DNA from: Armatimonadota bacterium
GTDB lineage: Bacteria > Armatimonadota > UBA5829 > DSUL01
DNA length: 64,000 nucleotides
Assembly (NCBI GenBank): GCA_025998755.1
Contig: AP024674.1
Span: 2,620,162-2,684,161 of the forward strand
Reading direction: 5' to 3'
The notes beneath the pieces are model-generated. The model searched no databases and was not told where the DNA came from. It saw only the letters and a program-made list of their open reading frames with translations. Positions within the stretch are counted from its first letter, which is position 1. Each line of letters opens with the position of its first letter. This document shows, in pieces, positions 36,200 to 45,518 of the stretch. Position numbers and translations under genes: made by a program.

Positions 36200-36414
36200 C
36201 AGATATCCGTCTCCGCTGAGTCAGTGCAAAACCCCGTTCCCTCCCTGGACGGGGTGGCCGCTCGCGGGCATCACTCTCAATGATTGGCATTCCTGACGCG
36301 CTTCAACAGCAGGCCGCCGAGGTGCCGCAGCCAGGGCACCGTCTCGCGCCTGCCAGGGGAACCCGCGCACTCCCGACCACGTTAGTTTTGCCGTACTCTG
36401 AGGAGGTTCCGATA

Positions 36415-36888
36415 ATGGCAATAATCGCTGAAGGCCAGAAAGCGCCGGATTTTTCGCTTCCCGCATCCACCGGAGAGACAGTCTCCCTGTCGCAGTTCCA
36501 GGGGAAGAATGTGGTCCTCTACTTCTATCCCAAGGACGACACTCCGGGCTGCACCACCGAGGCATGCTCTTTCCGCGACAATCTCAGCGAGTTCGATGCG
36601 GCGGATACCGTGGTGCTGGGGGTCAGCCGGGACGACGTTGCATCTCACCAGAGGTTCAGTCAGAAATACAGCCTTCCTTTCCCGCTCCTGGCGGATACGG
36701 ACGGCTCCGTGACGGAAGCCTACGGGGTCTGGCAGGAGAAGAATATGTACGGCAAGAAGACCTGGGGCATCGTGCGCAGCACATTCATCATTGACCGGGA
36801 CGGGGTCGTGCGCAAGGTATTTCCCAAGGTGAAGGTGGACGGTCACACCGCCGAGGTTCTGGAGTTCATCCGGAGCAATCTGCAGTAG
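36415..36888 (+). CDS. bcp: Thioredoxin-dependent peroxiredoxin (Bcp type)
   Basis: A 157-residue peroxidase. It has PKDDTPGCTTEACSFRDN with the peroxidatic Cys (about residue 44) and a second Cys (about 49), the usual pair in atypical 2-Cys Bcp. GVSRDDVASHQRFSQKYSLPFPLLAD follows. It reduces peroxides using thioredoxin. The ATG at 36415 has AGGAGG upstream; the open frame further 5' is ignored. It is cytosolic. Confidence 0.95.
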   Translation: MAIIAEGQKAPDFSLPASTGETVSLSQFQGKNVVLYFYPKDDTPGCTTEACSFRDNLSEFDAADTVVLGVSRDDVASHQRFSQKYSLPFPLLADTDGSVTEAYGVWQEKNMYGKKTWGIVRSTFIIDRDGVVRKVFPKVKVDGHTAEVLEFIRSNLQ

Positions 36889-36980
36889 CTTTGCCGCATC
36901 CCGCCCCCGCGGAGCGCGGAACCCGCGAGGCCGGGGCGTCGTCTTACTGAATGGCAGTTAGCGAAGCGGAACGCTATTGA

Positions 36981-37024
36981 GCGGGGTCCTGGCCGAGGCA
37001 TCGACCGGACCCCGCGGGCCTTTT
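36981..37024 (+). terminator. Rho-independent terminator downstream of bcp
   Basis: GCGGGGTCC (36981-36989) pairs with GGACCCCGC (37007-37015), a perfect 9-bp stem with a 17-base loop, followed by GGGCCTTTTA. It lies 93 bases after the bcp stop and before the converging FAD-oxidoreductase gene. Confidence 0.6.
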
Positions 37025-37044
37025 ACACCAGAGGAAGGCCGTGC

Positions 37045-39069
37045 TTATTTCTGCTCCAGCTTGTCGGTGAGGGTGTAAAGCATACCCAGCAGCGGACCCC
37101 TGCGCACCCAGGCGCGTCCCACGCTCTCCGGGATCTGAATGTCAAGGCCGGCCTCCTGGAACCACCGGCGGAGCTGATTTGGAGTGATGGATTCCAGCGG
37201 CCGGAACTCCCCCTGCTGCAGCTCGCGCTGGAACAGTCCCCGCTGAGCCAGGGCATTGATGGCTGCGGCGGCCGGATGATCCGCCGGAACGTCCACGAAG
37301 GACCCTTTCACCCTTTGCGGGCGTTTGGACCACAGCCCCAGCCGCCGGGCCAGGTCCAGGTACTGGGCCGCCTCGGCCCGGGTGGCGGGCACGTTCTGCT
37401 TGGAGAAGTAGGTGGGGAACATGGAACCCCCGTGCGTCGCGAAGAACTGGATGGCCTTCGCGTGCGGGTCTGTGAACTGCACGTCCTCAAAGAACATCAG
37501 TACCGCGCCGTCTTCCAGAAGCTGTCTCTGCAGACGCAGGATGTCCACCCGGCGGACGTCCACGCCGCTTTTGATGGCAAGATGCGCGGCGGTTCCTCCG
37601 GCCTGGCCCATGGCCATCCAGCAGGGCTCCATCCTCAGCGTGCTGAACCCCATATGCGTCCCGGAGATGGCCCCCGTGACCAGCAGGCCTTCCACTTTCT
37701 GAGGGACGATGACACCGTACGGCACCTGGTACGGCTGAGAATACTGCCAGACCCCCAGCAGACCTTCCAGCACCGGATATCCTGGCTCGTATTTCCGGGT
37801 GGCGTGGCTGTCCATCTCGTAGGAGCCGCATCCGATGGACGTGCGCTGGACGGGCGTGCGGTCCAGACGGGGATCCAGCAGGCAGTCCTGAGCGCGGAAG
37901 TCGTACTCTCCCACGATCCGCCGGGCCTCGCGCACATAAATCTGGCGGGGAAAGTTGCCATTGTCCGTGTACTCATCGGCTGCCAACCCCCACCTGCGCG
38001 CCTCCGCCCGGAAGCTCTCCGGCAGGGTGGGGTCGTTCTGGCAGAAGTAGAGAAGGCCCAGAGTGTAGTCTCTCAGGCGCTCGGCGAACTTCTCGCGCCA
38101 TTCCCAGCTTGCCTCCGGGTATGGGTAGTTCTCCTCCGGCAGGTCGGTGGAGAGAAGCGGGATGGTGTGGTTGTTGGTGTCGCTCTTCCCGTTCGGCATG
38201 CGGACCACGTGGACCACGTCGTGGAAGCTCTTCACCTGGCCGGCCCAGATCTGCCGCCGCAGGATGCGATACTCCCGCGGGTCGTAGTTGGCCGGCTTTT
38301 CAATTGCCACCCGGTTTCCCGGCCTGTCGGTCAGGCAGAGGCGGTAGTTGTAAGCCTGAATGCGGTCATCGCCTTCGCCGGTGGACTCGTCGTCATAGTA
38401 GACTTTGTCCTGGTATCCCCAGTAGATGACGCCCGCATAGGGCTCTCCGTGCAGGCTGCGCGGCTCGCGCCCCACACGGTACGGCACGCCCGCCATTGCC
38501 GCCAGGTCGCCCTCGTAGGTGGCGTCAATGAAGACCCGAGCCCGCACCGCATGCCGCTCACCCGTCTCCAGGCTCCGGAATGTGAAGGCAATCAGGCGGT
38601 TGCCCCTTTTCTGCACGGATTCCAACTCGCAGCGTCGGAAAACGGTGATGCGATCCTTCTGCTCCGCCAGCATCCGTTCGAAGAGCAACTCCGCGACGTG
38701 GGGCTCGAAAAAGTATCCGCTGTTGCAATCTTTTACCTGCTGAGAGTCCTCTCCATATTCCTTCGCGTAGTAGTCGCGAACCGAGCGCACGAATTCCAGA
38801 AAGATACCGCCCACCGCTCCGCGCTTCTTGATGTCAGTTGCGCCCAGGCCGTTGGCCATCAGGCCGCCGATGTGCGCGTTGCGGTCCACCAGCACCACGG
38901 TGGAGCCCAAGCGGGCGGCAGCCAGCGCGGCCGCGATCCCGCTGGGCGTGCCACCGTAGATGGCGATATCGGTGGAGTGGGGCTCGCCTTGCGGGGCCGC
39001 CCCAGTCGGGGCCGCAATCGCCAGGGCTCCCGTCAGGATAAGCAAAAGGGTCTTGACGTTGAGTCTCAT
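37045..39069 (-). CDS. Exported FAD-dependent oxidoreductase with SLH-like C-terminal segment
   Basis: The 674-residue product starts with a signal peptide (MRLNVKTLLLILTGALAIAA, residues 1-22). A Rossmann nucleotide-binding motif follows, TDIAIYGGTPSGIAAALAAA, with VVLVDRNAHIGGLMANG, as in the FAD_oxidored family (PF12831). Near the end it has FVDVPADHPAAAAINALAQR and FRPLESITPNQLRRWFQ, resembling an S-layer homology (SLH) repeat. The enzyme should act outside the inner membrane; substrate unknown. I set the start at 39069 because of GGAGGAAAGG upstream and the signal peptide. Confidence 0.82.
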   Translation of the reverse strand: MRLNVKTLLLILTGALAIAAPTGAAPQGEPHSTDIAIYGGTPSGIAAALAAARLGSTVVLVDRNAHIGGLMANGLGATDIKKRGAVGGIFLEFVRSVRDYYAKEYGEDSQQVKDCNSGYFFEPHVAELLFERMLAEQKDRITVFRRCELESVQKRGNRLIAFTFRSLETGERHAVRARVFIDATYEGDLAAMAGVPYRVGREPRSLHGEPYAGVIYWGYQDKVYYDDESTGEGDDRIQAYNYRLCLTDRPGNRVAIEKPANYDPREYRILRRQIWAGQVKSFHDVVHVVRMPNGKSDTNNHTIPLLSTDLPEENYPYPEASWEWREKFAERLRDYTLGLLYFCQNDPTLPESFRAEARRWGLAADEYTDNGNFPRQIYVREARRIVGEYDFRAQDCLLDPRLDRTPVQRTSIGCGSYEMDSHATRKYEPGYPVLEGLLGVWQYSQPYQVPYGVIVPQKVEGLLVTGAISGTHMGFSTLRMEPCWMAMGQAGGTAAHLAIKSGVDVRRVDILRLQRQLLEDGAVLMFFEDVQFTDPHAKAIQFFATHGGSMFPTYFSKQNVPATRAEAAQYLDLARRLGLWSKRPQRVKGSFVDVPADHPAAAAINALAQRGLFQRELQQGEFRPLESITPNQLRRWFQEAGLDIQIPESVGRAWVRRGPLLGMLYTLTDKLEQK

Positions 39070-39202
39070 GGTGTCACGGTCCTTTCCTCCCGCTCGGGGC
39101 GGGCACGTGGCAGGCTCCTTTGCTGCCGAACGCGGACATCGCCTGCCTCGTTGTGTTTGCACAGGATACCCTTACGCTCCCCCGCCGGGCAAGCGGTGTG
39201 GC

Positions 39203-39232
39203 TTGCCCCCGCCAAGGGAGGGTCTGTATAAT
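39203..39232 (+). promoter_or_regulatory. Probable mutS promoter
   Basis: TTGCCC (39203-39208), an 18-base spacer and TATAAT (39227-39232), about 50 bases before the ATG at 39285. Confidence 0.5.
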
Positions 39233-39284
39233 CCTGTAGCAACGCTTAGCCTCTTTCGACCGGGAAGGCGCACGGCACTTTCAC

Positions 39285-41867
39285 ATGACCGCCAGACAGA
39301 CCCCCATGCAGCGACAGTATGCGGCCATCAAGGAGCAGTATCCGGATGTGCTCGTCATGTTCCGGATGGGGGATTTTTACGAGATGTTCGATGAGGACGC
39401 CGAGAAGGCCGCACCCATCCTGGAGATCGTCCTGACCCGGCGCGACGGCCGTCCGATGTGCGGTGTTCCCTATCACGCGCTGGAGCGCTACATGGCCCGG
39501 CTTCTGGCGGCGGGAATGCGGGTGGCCGTCTGTGATCAGGTGGAGGATCCCAAGAAGGCGAAGGGCCTGGTCCGCCGCGAGGTCACACGAGTTGTCTCGG
39601 CCGGTACCGTCCTGGAGGACAGCTTCCTTCCCGCCTCGGCCAACAACTTTCTGGCAGCCCTTGCCCCCGGCGCATCCTCATCGGGCGTGGCCGTGGCGGA
39701 CGTCTCCACCGGAGAATTCCTGGTCACGCAGTTCGCGGGAGAGAAGCATCTGGGGGAAGCTCTGGCAGAGATCGAACGCCTGAGACCAGCGGAGTGTGTC
39801 ATCTCCGAGCGTGACGAGGATCTCGCCGAGCCGCTTCGAGCCGCGGGTTGCCGGCTGGTCACCCCTGTCTCGCGGAACGGCGCTTTCGCCGCAGGACCGC
39901 GTCAGACCCTGTTGGAGCATTTCGGGGTGGCGAGCCTCCTCGGTTTCGGTTGCGAAGATCTGGAGCAGGCCCAGGAGGCTGCGGCGCTCATTGTGACCTA
40001 CCTCCGGGCATCCAACCCGGGAGCTCTGGCGCATCTGCGTTCCCTCTCCACTTACTCCGCCGAGCGCTATATGCAACTGGACGCCGCGACGCGCCGCAAC
40101 CTGGAGTTGACCGTCTCGCAAAGCGAGGATCAGCAGGCCACACTGCTGCGGGTGGTGGATTGCACGCGCACGCCTATGGGTGCGCGCCTGCTGCGGAGGT
40201 GGCTGGAGCAGCCGCTTTTGGACCTTGAGGCCATCCGCGAGCGTCAGGGCGGCGTGAAGGCGCTGGTGGAAGACGTTCTGCTGCGGGGCGATGTGCGGGA
40301 TCTGCTTTCCGGAGTGCAGGATGTCGAGCGGATCGTTGCGCGGGCCTCGTCCGGCGTCGCGGGACCGCGCGATCTGCTGGCGCTTGCCCGGTCGCTGGAG
40401 AGAACGGGCGACCTGGCCGGGGCGGCATCGCGGACTGAGTCGCCCCTTGTCCGGGAACTGGCGGAGCGTTGCCGGCCGCCGGAAGGAGTTGCGGAGGAGA
40501 TCCTCGCCGCCATTGATGACTCCGCTCCCCTCCACGTGCGGGACGGCGGGGTCATCCGGGCCGGCTATTCCTCCGAGCTGGACACACTGAGGGATGTGGC
40601 GCACGGCGGGCGCGAGTGGATCGCCCGCATCGAATCGGAAGAACGGGAGCGCACCGGCATTAAGAGCCTGAAGGTGGGCTACAACTCGGTGTTCGGGTAT
40701 TACATCGAAGTCTCGAAAGCCAACACAGCGCTGGTGCCGGATCATTACATCCGCAAGCAGACCACCACGAACGCCGAACGCTACATCACCCCCGAGCTGA
40801 AAGAGCACGAGGCCACCGTGCTGGGGGCCCAGGAGCGCGCCGTGGCGCTGGAGCAGGAGCTGTTCGCGCAGGTCCGGGGGGCTGTGGCGGCGCGGGCTCA
40901 GGAGCTTCTCGGGTTAGCCCAAGCCGTGGCGGAGCTCGACGCGCTGGCGAGTTTGGCCGAGACCGCTCACACCAACCGCTGGGTCTGTCCGGAAGTAGAT
41001 GATTCCGATGAGATTCTGGTGCAGGCCGGGCGCCATCCGGTGGTGGAGAAGAGCCTGGGGATGGGAGCGTTCGTCCCCAACGATGTAAAGGTGGACACCC
41101 GCGACGACTGCCTGCTCATCATCACGGGGCCGAATATGGCGGGTAAGAGCACGTATCTGCGGCAGACGGCGCTCATCGTCCTGCTGGCCCAGGCCGGCAG
41201 CTTCGTCCCGGCGGACCGCGCAAAGATAGGGGTGGTGGACCGCATCTTCACGCGCATCGGAGCGCGCGATGAGCTTGCCAGTGCCCGAAGCACGTTCATG
41301 GTGGAGATGACGGAGACCGCCAACATCCTCAATAACGCCACCTCTCGCAGTCTGGTGCTGCTGGACGAGATCGGCAGGGGGACCAGCACCTACGACGGGC
41401 TTTCCATCGCCTGGGCTGTGGCGGAGTTTCTGGCGAAGGCGCGCATCAAGACGCTGTTCGCCACGCACTACCACCATCTGAACCAGCTTGCGTCTCAGCT
41501 GCCGGGCGTCCGGAACTACCGGGTGGCGGTGCGGGAAGAGGCGGACCGGATCATCTGGCTGCACCGCATCATGCCGGGAGGGACGGACCGTAGCTATGGA
41601 ATTCAGGTGGCCCGGCTGGCCGGCCTGCCGGAGGAGGTTGTTGCCCGCGCGCAGGAGGTTCTGAGGGATCTGGAGGAGGACGAGGGCAACGCAGGGGTCG
41701 CGCCGCGCCGGGCTCCGGCACCGGCCCAGGTGAGGCAGCTGACGCTTTTCGAGGCAGCCCCTTCGCCGGTGGTGGAGAAGTTGAAGAAGATGGACATCTC
41801 CACCATGACCCCCGTGGAGGCGCTCACCGCCCTGTGGCAGCTTCAGAAAGAGGCGGAGACAGAGTGA
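39285..41867 (+). CDS. mutS: DNA mismatch repair ATPase MutS
   Basis: The 860-residue protein finds base mismatches and recruits MutL. The N-terminal VMFRMGDFYEMFDEDA carries the Phe-x-Glu used for mismatch recognition. The C-terminal ATPase has the Walker A loop GPNMAGKSTYLRQ and the segments ESARSTFMVEMTETANIL-like and LLDEIGRGTSTYDGLSIAWA. Full family length. The 3' end is followed by a promoter-like TGCTACAAT, a small ORF and mutL. Confidence 0.97.
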   Translation: MTARQTPMQRQYAAIKEQYPDVLVMFRMGDFYEMFDEDAEKAAPILEIVLTRRDGRPMCGVPYHALERYMARLLAAGMRVAVCDQVEDPKKAKGLVRREVTRVVSAGTVLEDSFLPASANNFLAALAPGASSSGVAVADVSTGEFLVTQFAGEKHLGEALAEIERLRPAECVISERDEDLAEPLRAAGCRLVTPVSRNGAFAAGPRQTLLEHFGVASLLGFGCEDLEQAQEAAALIVTYLRASNPGALAHLRSLSTYSAERYMQLDAATRRNLELTVSQSEDQQATLLRVVDCTRTPMGARLLRRWLEQPLLDLEAIRERQGGVKALVEDVLLRGDVRDLLSGVQDVERIVARASSGVAGPRDLLALARSLERTGDLAGAASRTESPLVRELAERCRPPEGVAEEILAAIDDSAPLHVRDGGVIRAGYSSELDTLRDVAHGGREWIARIESEERERTGIKSLKVGYNSVFGYYIEVSKANTALVPDHYIRKQTTTNAERYITPELKEHEATVLGAQERAVALEQELFAQVRGAVAARAQELLGLAQAVAELDALASLAETAHTNRWVCPEVDDSDEILVQAGRHPVVEKSLGMGAFVPNDVKVDTRDDCLLIITGPNMAGKSTYLRQTALIVLLAQAGSFVPADRAKIGVVDRIFTRIGARDELASARSTFMVEMTETANILNNATSRSLVLLDEIGRGTSTYDGLSIAWAVAEFLAKARIKTLFATHYHHLNQLASQLPGVRNYRVAVREEADRIIWLHRIMPGGTDRSYGIQVARLAGLPEEVVARAQEVLRDLEEDEGNAGVAPRRAPAPAQVRQLTLFEAAPSPVVEKLKKMDISTMTPVEALTALWQLQKEAETE

Positions 41868-41874
41868 CAACTTT

Positions 41875-41883
41875 TGCTACAAT
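41875..41883 (+). promoter_or_regulatory. Extended -10 promoter after mutS
   Basis: TGCTACAAT (TGn plus a near-consensus -10) begins 8 bases after the mutS stop and precedes the small ORF at 41914 and mutL. Confidence 0.4.
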
Positions 41884-41913
41884 GGCTTCGGGCAAAAATC
41901 CGGAGGGGGTGGG

Positions 41914-42198
41914 GTGATCTCGGAGAGTGTCCCCGCAAGAAAATTAGCGGAGGTGCTGCCGCAGGGAGAGCCCGCGTGTGCCTCTGCCTTCGGATTGGTG
42001 GCAAGGAGTAAAGCATCCGACGGCTCGGACCTCTCGGAATTTGCAGAAGCTGGTAGGTTGATCCCTTTCGCAGTCCGCTGGCGATCCAGCATTGATCCTG
42101 GCGGCAAGCTTCCGCTCGACCGGGCGGACGCTGTCAGCCGTAACGAAGGCCTGGTGTCCCGGGTTGCTTCGAATATGGACCAGGCAGACGTCAGTTGA
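41914..42198 (+). CDS. Small unrecognised protein, 94 residues, between mutS and mutL
   Basis: A GTG-started frame with GGAGGGGG upstream. Its stop overlaps the TTG start of mutL (TTGA, 4 bases). The translation has no known motif; it is mixed polar and hydrophobic with no signal peptide. Use of G or C at third codon positions seems lower than in the neighbours, so it could be non-coding. The promoter-like TGCTACAAT lies 30 bases upstream. I treat it as a candidate small gene, not an established one. Confidence 0.4.
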   Translation: MISESVPARKLAEVLPQGEPACASAFGLVARSKASDGSDLSEFAEAGRLIPFAVRWRSSIDPGGKLPLDRADAVSRNEGLVSRVASNMDQADVS

Positions 42199-44066
42199 CT
42201 GCCGTAAAGAGGATGATTCTCAATCAAGTGTCAGACCCGTCCTCTCATAATCCAGAGGCACGAGAAGCGCGGCGCCCCTCGATTGTAGTCCTTCCTCCGG
42301 AGATCGCCAGCAGGATCGCTGCGGGGGAGGTTATCGAGCGCCCGGCGTCGGTGGTGAAGGAGCTGGTGGAGAACTCCCTGGACGCCGGGGCGCGCCGCGT
42401 CAGTGTGCTGCTGGAGGATGGAGGGCGCGACCTGGTGGAGGTCTCCGACGACGGGGAGGGGATGACCGCCGAAGAAGCGCTCCTGGCTGTGGAGCGGCAC
42501 GCCACCTCCAAGATCTCCTCCGCCGAGGACCTGTTCCGCATCACCACATACGGGTTCCGCGGGGAAGCCCTGCCAAGCATCGCATCCGTCTCGGAGTTCG
42601 AGCTGGTCACGCGTCCTCGCCATTCTGAGGAAGGGACGCGTGTTCTCATCCGCGCCGGAGTCACGGTGAAGCATGAGCCGGCTGGAGCGCCTCCCGGCAC
42701 GACGGTGCGGGTGTCGCGCCTGTTCGAAAGCGTTCCCGCGCGCCGCAAGTTCCTGAAGAGCGCTCAGACCGAGCTCGCCCGGAGCCTGGACTTCGTCCAG
42801 CGGCTGGCGCTTGCCCGGCCCGAGGTATCGTTCTCGGTGCGCCACGGTGAGCAGGAGAGTTTCAGCCACCCGGGTGGCGATATTGTCACTGCCCTGGCCA
42901 GCGTGTTCGGGCGGCAGGTGGCGCGGGAGCTGATCCCGGCGGAGGTGGAGTCCGTTCTTTCTGTTCGCGCGTTCCTTGCGCCGCCCACGCGGACCCGTCC
43001 CAACCGTTCCCAGCAGTATCTCTTTGTCAATGGGCGGCCCATCTCAAGCCGCCTCCTCTCGCACGCCGTGGACGAGGCATATGCCGGGCTGCTGCCTCAC
43101 GGACGCTTCCCGATCGTGGTGGTTCTGCTGGATGTTCCGCCGGATCTGGTGGACGTCAATGTTCATCCGCGGAAGGCGGAAGTGAAGTTCGTGCGGGAGC
43201 GGGAGGCGCATTCGCTGGTGTTCCACACGCTGCGTGAGGCGCTTGTGGGGAAGGGACTGGTGCCCAGTGTGGCCCCGTCACCTGCAGGGCCCGCCCTCGT
43301 GCCACAGGGTCCGGGATTCTCCTTCGAGCCCGCGCCTCAGGCGGTGGGCGGCGGATGGCTGCAGCGTGATCCCGCTCCGCACCCGGATGCGCACCGGCTC
43401 TACGCTCCGCCGGAGCACAACCGGGAGACCTCTGGCCCGGAGCCTGGGACTTCCGTTCCGCCGGAGTCGTCCCACATCGCGGACCAGCGGCTGGATCCTT
43501 CCCGCCTCCGCATCTTGGGACAGGTGGCCGGGACTTACATTGTGGTGGAGACGCCGCAGGGACTGGCCATCATAGATCAGCATGTCGCGCACGAACGGGT
43601 GCTCTACGAGCGCTTCCGTTCCCGCTCGTCCTCAAATCCCGTGCAGATGCTGGCTGTTCCGGTGACGCTGGAGTTGTCTCGCAGGGAGGCGGGCATCGTG
43701 ATGGAGCGTCTGCAGGAGTTCGCAGACTTGGGCTTCGTGCTGGAGCAGTTCGGGCCGGAGGCCGTGCTGCTGCGCGGCGTGCCTGCCGGCCTGAAGCTCT
43801 CTGATGTGGAGCAGACGGTGCGCGATATGCTGAGCGAGGTGGTGGAGCTGACGCTGGACCGGAAGATGCTGGCCCCCCGTGAGGCCGTGGTCACCAGTGC
43901 GGCCTGCAAGGCGGCCGTCAAGGCCGGAGACCGGATGTCCGAGCCAGAGATGCGGTCGCTGATTGAGCAGCTTCTGCAGTGCGACAACCCCTACGTCTGT
44001 CCCCACGGCCGCCCCATCATGGTGCGGCTGGACCGGGAGAGCCTGGAGAAGATCTTCCAGAGGTAG
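42195..44066 (+). CDS. mutL: DNA mismatch repair endonuclease MutL
   Basis: The 623-residue protein has the GHKL ATPase signature: IAAGEVIERPASVVKELVEN, NSLDAGARRV, DDGEGM, and YGFRGEALPSIASVS. The C-terminal domain contains DQHVAHERVLYE (the DQHA-x2-E-x4-E endonuclease motif with Val for Ala), SAACKAAVKAGDRMS and CPHGRPIMV, so it should be a nicking endonuclease like non-E. coli MutL. Start is uncertain: TTG at 42195 (overlapping the small ORF) or ATG at 42213. Confidence 0.95.
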   Translation: MTAVKRMILNQVSDPSSHNPEAREARRPSIVVLPPEIASRIAAGEVIERPASVVKELVENSLDAGARRVSVLLEDGGRDLVEVSDDGEGMTAEEALLAVERHATSKISSAEDLFRITTYGFRGEALPSIASVSEFELVTRPRHSEEGTRVLIRAGVTVKHEPAGAPPGTTVRVSRLFESVPARRKFLKSAQTELARSLDFVQRLALARPEVSFSVRHGEQESFSHPGGDIVTALASVFGRQVARELIPAEVESVLSVRAFLAPPTRTRPNRSQQYLFVNGRPISSRLLSHAVDEAYAGLLPHGRFPIVVVLLDVPPDLVDVNVHPRKAEVKFVREREAHSLVFHTLREALVGKGLVPSVAPSPAGPALVPQGPGFSFEPAPQAVGGGWLQRDPAPHPDAHRLYAPPEHNRETSGPEPGTSVPPESSHIADQRLDPSRLRILGQVAGTYIVVETPQGLAIIDQHVAHERVLYERFRSRSSSNPVQMLAVPVTLELSRREAGIVMERLQEFADLGFVLEQFGPEAVLLRGVPAGLKLSDVEQTVRDMLSEVVELTLDRKMLAPREAVVTSAACKAAVKAGDRMSEPEMRSLIEQLLQCDNPYVCPHGRPIMVRLDRESLEKIFQR

Positions 44067-44104
44067 CGGAGGTTCCAGGAGGTCCCTCCAGAGCATCTGT
44101 CGGC

Positions 44105-45115
44105 CTATGGATGGCTGGACCCCGATGCTCGGGGTTGGGCAGTCGCAGCGCCTCCCTGCGCCGGCAGGTAGACGCTGGCCAGCTCCCGCGCCTTTGCCGT
44201 CATCCATTCCACAAACTCGGGAGGGCGCAGCACCTTAGCGTTTCCCGCGAAAGTGAGCACCCATCTTCCGATCTCCTCCAGACCTGCCACCTCTGCGCTG
44301 AAGACGACGCTGCCGTCCTTGCGGTCCACCACCTCCTGGGTGGGGTGTCTGTGCGTCTCTTTGATGCGCCGGGCTACGGAGGCGTCGAACAGGATCTCCA
44401 CCCGCACCGGATCCCCCGTCATGACCTCCCAGCTGTTCTTGTAGAAACTCTCCACGGAGAAGTCTTTCGGGCGGTTGAAGGTGCGACCGGAAGGCGTGGC
44501 GGAGACTACGCGATCAAGCCTCAGCTGCAGGACCTGTTTGCGCCTGTGGCAGTAGCCCAGAAGGTACCAATGCCGGCTGCGGAAGACCAGAGCGTAGGGA
44601 TCGTACTCGCGATCGGCAGGCTGAGGCGCAGAGACGGACCAGTAGCGCAGCCTCAGTGTCTCCTCCGCTAGAAGGGCCTTTTCAATGTCGGGTAAAAGGT
44701 TCTCCTTCAACCTTACCGGCGTGGAAACGGAGGGGGCCAGGTAGACTTTTCCCTTTGCCTGCTCGCTGTGTTTGCGGGCGATGCCGGACATCGTGGTCTC
44801 CACTTTCCGCAGCGCGCTGCCTGCGCTGCGCGCCAGAGGCTCGGTCTTGCGAAGCGGTGTGGCCTCCAGCGCCATCTTGATGGCGAGCACCTCTTCAGGG
44901 GTGAAGTTGATAGGTGTCAGCCGCGCGTCACTGCCGATGCGGTAGCCGTTCTCGAACACCACATCCGTGTCCAGCTCGGTGGCCAGGTCCTGGATGTAGC
45001 GGTAGACGGTTCGCTCGGAACGTCCCAGCTCCGCGCCGATCTGGGCGGCGGTCAATCCGGGACTTTCCCGCAGAAGCTCCAGCAGACGAAGCAAAAGGAC
45101 GGATTTTTTTGACAT
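44105..45115 (-). CDS. HTH and WYL-domain transcriptional regulator
   Basis: A 336-residue regulator. The N-terminal winged helix-turn-helix reads GLTAAQIGAELGRSERTVYRYIQDL. The WYL module follows, with YDPYALVFRSRHWYLLGYCHRRKQVLQLRLDRV (about residues 170-205). Such proteins respond to nucleotides or other ligands and bind DNA. The ATG at 45115 is chosen because of GAGG upstream; the frame extends further but with shadow content. Convergent with mutL. The target is unknown. Confidence 0.9.
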   Translation of the reverse strand: MSKKSVLLLRLLELLRESPGLTAAQIGAELGRSERTVYRYIQDLATELDTDVVFENGYRIGSDARLTPINFTPEEVLAIKMALEATPLRKTEPLARSAGSALRKVETTMSGIARKHSEQAKGKVYLAPSVSTPVRLKENLLPDIEKALLAEETLRLRYWSVSAPQPADREYDPYALVFRSRHWYLLGYCHRRKQVLQLRLDRVVSATPSGRTFNRPKDFSVESFYKNSWEVMTGDPVRVEILFDASVARRIKETHRHPTQEVVDRKDGSVVFSAEVAGLEEIGRWVLTFAGNAKVLRPPEFVEWMTAKARELASVYLPAQGGAATAQPRASGSSHP

Positions 45116-45518
45116 GATCCTCGTTCCCTCCCAAGCTGGCTCCTGAATCTGTCCGGCTTCTGCATTATGACATCCGAGGGCCTTTCCGCGGAAGTACAGG
45201 CTGGCCTGCCTCGCTTTGCGGCTGCTCGCTCCTCCCGGAGCTTCTGCACGGTTCCGCCAGCAAAGCAACACCGCGTTTGAACTTTTCTTCTCACAGGAGA
45301 GCGCTGGGACGGAACAAGTCATTCGGTGAGGGCGCGCCAAGGGCGGGAGCCGTCTGGTGCCGACGGTTCCGTCTGCGCGATGACGGGAGGACACCCAACT
45401 CAGCATAAAGCCAAGGCTGGCCCCTGACGTCGCCGAGAGATGGCGCAAAAGCGCTTGGGATAGCTTTTGCGAATGTGGAAACATCTTGATAGCGGCGAAC
45501 AGGGAAAGGAGACACCGG
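45116..45518. other. Divergent promoter region of two regulators with a 9-bp inverted repeat
   Basis: No gene in these 403 bases. CGCAAAAGC (45444-45452) and GCTTTTGCG (45463-45471) form a perfect 9-bp inverted repeat with a 10-base spacer, about 48 bases before the start of the LuxR-type gene. It could be an operator or a leader hairpin. TGCGAATGTGG overlaps its right arm (45468-45478). Confidence 0.45.
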
